Positions 60,410 through 64,000 of a DNA stretch of 64,000 nt are shown piece by piece (position 1 is the stretch's first letter; each line of letters starts with the position of its first letter). The position numbers were made by a program, and so were the translations under genes. The notes below the pieces were generated by a model. The model made no database searches. It saw only the letters and a program-made list of their open reading frames with translations, and was not told where the DNA came from. The DNA lies in assembly GCF_000321225.1 (NCBI RefSeq), contig NW_004450397.1, forward strand, positions 907,653 through 971,652, given 5' to 3'. The DNA comes from Odobenus rosmarus divergens. Its lineage: Eukaryota > Chordata > Mammalia > Carnivora > Odobenidae.

Positions 60410-62400
60410 ATTCTCTCCTAAGCTCCTTTTTCTTGGGGGGAGGGAAAGGGTAGTTTAAAAAATTCAAGTTTATTTCACCCTTAAAGAAAATTGGGAAAAA
60501 AGAATCTGTGAAAAATAAGCATAAATATGTTTTTTCTTCTGAGGATATAACGCTTTATAAAGTAAACTGCAGTATACACTTTCTTTACAGCAGTATTTTG
60601 TTTTTATTAAATCAGTTTTTTATAGCAACCTTTTGGGATGAAAGAAAATGTAATTTTAAGAAACAGCTTCAAAAGAATCATTCCAAGATGAAATCGGTGT
60701 AAAAAATGACAGTGAAATATAAAGAACAACCTATGTAGATAAATGGTTAGTCTCAAAATTCTACAACAAAACTATATTACAGTTGTCAGAAAATACAGCA
60801 TACCTTAAAAAAATGTAAAATATTTTTGGAGTACAAATACTGAAGTGTTAAATATGGTACAAAATTAAGTGACAGGTAGAAGAAATAGAAATCTCTAGGA
60901 GCTGATTATTTCAGAATTATACTCTCAACTGATTGTTCTTAAGTAGAAAAAGACTGAGTATGCTGCTTATAAATACCATAGTGCTTCTTTCATTAGTTAT
61001 CATCTTCTCTTAAAAAAAAAATGCTGGGTTAATTGTGAAGGTTAAGAAACATATTTTGCTAGAAGTTTTTAAATGCAGAACTCATAATTAAAATAACAAA
61101 AAAAGCATAGTGTCATTTATACTTAAGGGATATAATTTTTGCAGGGCTTTTAAGGACAAGAAATGTATTTTTTCAGTTTATGTCAAAACATATGAAAACA
61201 GATATATATCCAAAGAATTAAAAGATAATAATTAGCAGTATGTTCTACAATGTGTTATCAAAAAGTAATTGGTAACTATACTTCTCCTATTAAGTAGAAA
61301 ACAAAATTGATTATAATGGCACTCTTCTACTGAAGCTAAATGCTCCGTATTTTACATGTTCTACTAACATAAGTCAAGGTTTTATTATAACTGTGCCCTA
61401 GAATCTGCATAGTTCATCCACCACAATATTTAGTCTCTTATAGGTGCCCCAGTGAAAATTTCACAGAAACGTGCAATAATTTCATTATACCAACTGCAAA
61501 TGGTAGGAGTACCTCAAAATACCCTTACTAATCCTTAATGACCCATCACAGAATAAATATTTTTTATTTTTTCTATTTATTTTTATTTTAGCAGAGTAAA
61601 TATTTTTAAATGTGTATACAAATAATTCCTAAAACTATCAACTGTTTTAGATGAGTACAGATGAATGGTGCCTTTATTTCTTTGGCTCTAAATACATTCA
61701 AATTTATTTTAGAAGTGTAAAACATGAATAATCCAGTAAAATTCTTAAGGATCTTAGTCTTCTGATTACACCACACTTTCGTACTCTTCTTTCTACAGGA
61801 ACGTTTTGTGATTTCATCTTTATGGAAGCACCTGCACTATCTTTTAAATCATTTTAACTCCTTTCTAGACTATTACAAGTTTTGCCAAATCTTCCTGGAC
61901 ATGTTACCACACTGAGTATCCTTACAGAAATGGACATTCAAAGTTTTATACAAAGATGATGATGCGTTTTATTCTATTCTAATAGCTTTCTTCACGACTG
62001 TCCTTTGATATCCTTAGAATTAATGCCATTAAGTCACTACCTATCAACTTATTGGCATAATATGGTTTAATTATCTCTAAATCTTTTGTTTGATACCCAC
62101 ATTAAAATTCATCCAACTTTTCCCAGTCAACTCAAATTTTTCCCTTGAATTCCTTTTTCTTTGGCCTGAGGTATTTGAGGCAATGGAAGTCTTGATCTTG
62201 AGGGTGATTTTTAAAATAGGATGTTGGCAATAATTATTTTTCCTTAGGGCATTCCAGGAATACTACTGTGCTATTTTTATCATTCAAATTTAATAATATC
62301 ATTACATATGATATGTAAAGGTTCTACAACATAATTATCTTCCATTTTATGCCATAAAGTAATGGGATCTTATCAGCAATTGTGCTTGCTTGGCTCCCAA
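60410..62400. other. Unassigned AT-rich unique sequence
   Basis: No gene or repeat recognised. Confidence 0.4.
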
Positions 62401-62419
62401 AGCCATTTTTTCACAGTTG

Positions 62420-63225
62420 ATTTCAACAAATATTGGGTACCTACTATGTGACATATAACACTGCCATGTGCTGAACAGATAAGATAAAGCGGAAACATTC
62501 AGAAATCAAGTGAGGGTGAGCAAGACAGAAAAGTCACAACAAAAAACTGTAATACTGTAATAGGTTTTGAAAATACTATACAAGTCAGCAAAGGGAGCAA
62601 TTCATTTACTTTAGGGAGTGGGGAATCAGAAAAAGCTGATAAGTGTTTTATCTTTAGCTGGGCTTTGAGATTTATGTAGGAATTTGTAAGAAACACCTGT
62701 TGAAGCAAGGTGGAGCAAGAGGAAGAACAGAGAGGGTACACAGATAAGAAAGTGCATCATTTGTTAAAGAAAAGTGAGTAACCCACTGTGGCAATAATAA
62801 AGGAATCAGCTGTATATGTAGAAGATAATCTTCAAAAGCAGAATGCAGAGAGGCTATGAAGGACCTTCGGGATTGTGCTTAGAAGTTTCAACTTGATTGT
62901 CTAGGCAGAGGAGGTTTTTGGTGCAAGTGTCCGCAGTAAGGTCTATATTAAGAAAGATCACTCAAACATACTCCAAGATAGATTTAAGGGTGAGAGTCTG
63001 GAAAGACCAATTTGGAGACAATAGACTATTATAACAGTTCCAGATAGAAACTGCTAAGGGCAAAAATATAAGTCAGTGGGAGTTAAGAGGAGGAGAAGCA
63101 GCTGAGCAGAGGAGGAAAATGTTAGGACACAGAAATTAATAAAACTTAGAGACACAAGAAGACATGAAAAATCAGGTATGACTTAGAGCTTCCAGTTTAA
63201 GTAACAAGTTAACTGGGATAGGAAA
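62420..63225 (-). mobile_element. Long L2 LINE 3' segment, antisense (about 800 bp)
   Basis: Reversed L2 landmarks in order: 'caacaaatattgggtaccta', 'gagctgggctttgag'-like region near 62655, 'gaggctatgaaggaccttcg', 'aagtttcaacttgattgtct', 'aaagatcactcaaacata', 'cagttccagatagaaactgc'. Coding potential lost. Confidence 0.75.
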
Positions 63226-63679
63226 AAAAAAGTGAGTAAGTTTCATGAATGCCTTAAATGGTGGAACACATCATGCTCATTTTTGGATCTATTATTTAGC
63301 ATAGGCACATTACAGGCATTTAAATGGTTGTGAATTAATGAATAAATTATTCATTTTTGTGGTCAGTCATTTATTGCAATCTCAGTATTTTCAACCACAA
63401 ATCTGATTTTCTAGATAACCAAAGTAGGAAAATTCTATAAGCATAATCAAATGTTTGACAGGTAAATTTGTACAGGATGAAGTTTGGGGTCATTTATTAT
63501 AATAATGTCTTGATCTTCATATATAAGGACACCATTAGTTTGTGTCCTTTGAATTACTGTTCTTTGAACTGTGTTAGATTTGCAGAGAATATTTCCATAA
63601 TCTCATTTCCAGGCAGTTCTTCTCTCATAATATACAACCATAAAGGTAGTTAAGGGAACTCAGGGTGACAATCTTTGGT

Positions 63680-63790
63680 AATTAAATCATATGTATGTAT
63701 TAAATATGTATAATTACATATTACACATATATGTGTAATCATATATATCATTTAATATATATTTTACTTAGTTTATATATAATTAGGCCA
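63680..63790. repeat. AT-rich tract with a perfect 20-bp palindrome
   Basis: ATTACACATATATGTGTAAT at 63720-63739 equals its own reverse complement; flanks are TA-rich. Confidence 0.9.
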
Positions 63791-64000
63791 TATACTAACC
63801 TCATTATTGGCATGCTTTTATGATTATGAGCACAAATTTATTTCATCTGCTATAGAATTTCTAAACTATTTTTAGATGTTAAACTTTATACATGAATAAA
63901 GCTTATTTGACAGGGAAAAAATTCCCAAAATATTATTCTGTATTAATGTTTTCATATGTGGTAAAATGATATATTTTAATACCAACAACCTATGAGGCAC

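Noticed and set aside
1..64000. An undescribed multi-gene system
   Set aside because: I found no intact gene, no gene cluster and no bacterial or viral organisation; the window consists of interspersed repeats and AT-rich unique mammalian DNA.

Overview
This window is mammalian nuclear DNA, almost certainly from a caniform carnivore of the bear, seal or mustelid side. The strongest evidence is at least 23 copies of the carnivore tRNA-Lys-derived SINE (SINEC/Can-SINE), with the head GGGCGCCTGGGTGGCTCAG and an (AAAT)n/AATCTTT tail. The copies lack the GGCAGCCC-type head typical of young dog SINEC_Cf, so an arctoid host is favoured over dog; that step is an inference. Base composition is AT-rich, CpG is nearly confined to the young SINEs, and no intact gene was found. 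The longest ATG or near-cognate open frame is about 116 codons, and most open frames are shadows of SINEs, LINEs or microsatellites. I read the window as intergenic gene desert or deep intron.

Layout. 1-8.5 kb: a dense SINE cluster, two old L1 pieces, MIR and L2 remnants, and a pyrimidine microsatellite. 9-13 kb: three L1 3' ends or old L1 pieces and inverted L2 fragments. 13.5-15 kb: a MER5-like DNA transposon carrying nested insertions, including a 124-bp segment copied from 1.2 kb away. 15-19 kb: an exon-like open segment, a SINE containing a 50-N assembly gap, a young L1 3' end with perfect target-site duplications (TSDs), and a GC-richer unassigned block. 19.7-26.6 kb: SINEs, adjacent antisense L1 tails, a 43-bp-unit minisatellite and a MaLR LTR. 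28.9-33.8 kb: young L1 tails and SINEs. 33.8-45.7 kb: no SINE, one young L1, a long L2 and a mostly unique stretch holding a candidate conserved regulatory element near 34.8 kb. 45-51.3 kb: SINEs again, a Tigger1-like deletion derivative, and old L1 and MIR pieces. 51.3-64 kb: mostly unique AT-rich DNA with a second MaLR LTR, one short SINE and a long antisense L2.

No set of cooperating genes is present, and I found no undescribed multi-gene system. The noteworthy signals are structural: two SINEs inserted at one target site (three TSD copies), the templated duplication, L1 copies carrying CA arrays at the same internal position, and a few protein-like or enhancer-like unique segments that need comparative data. 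Repeat family names come from recognising consensus features by eye, not from a database search; boundaries of old elements are approximate.
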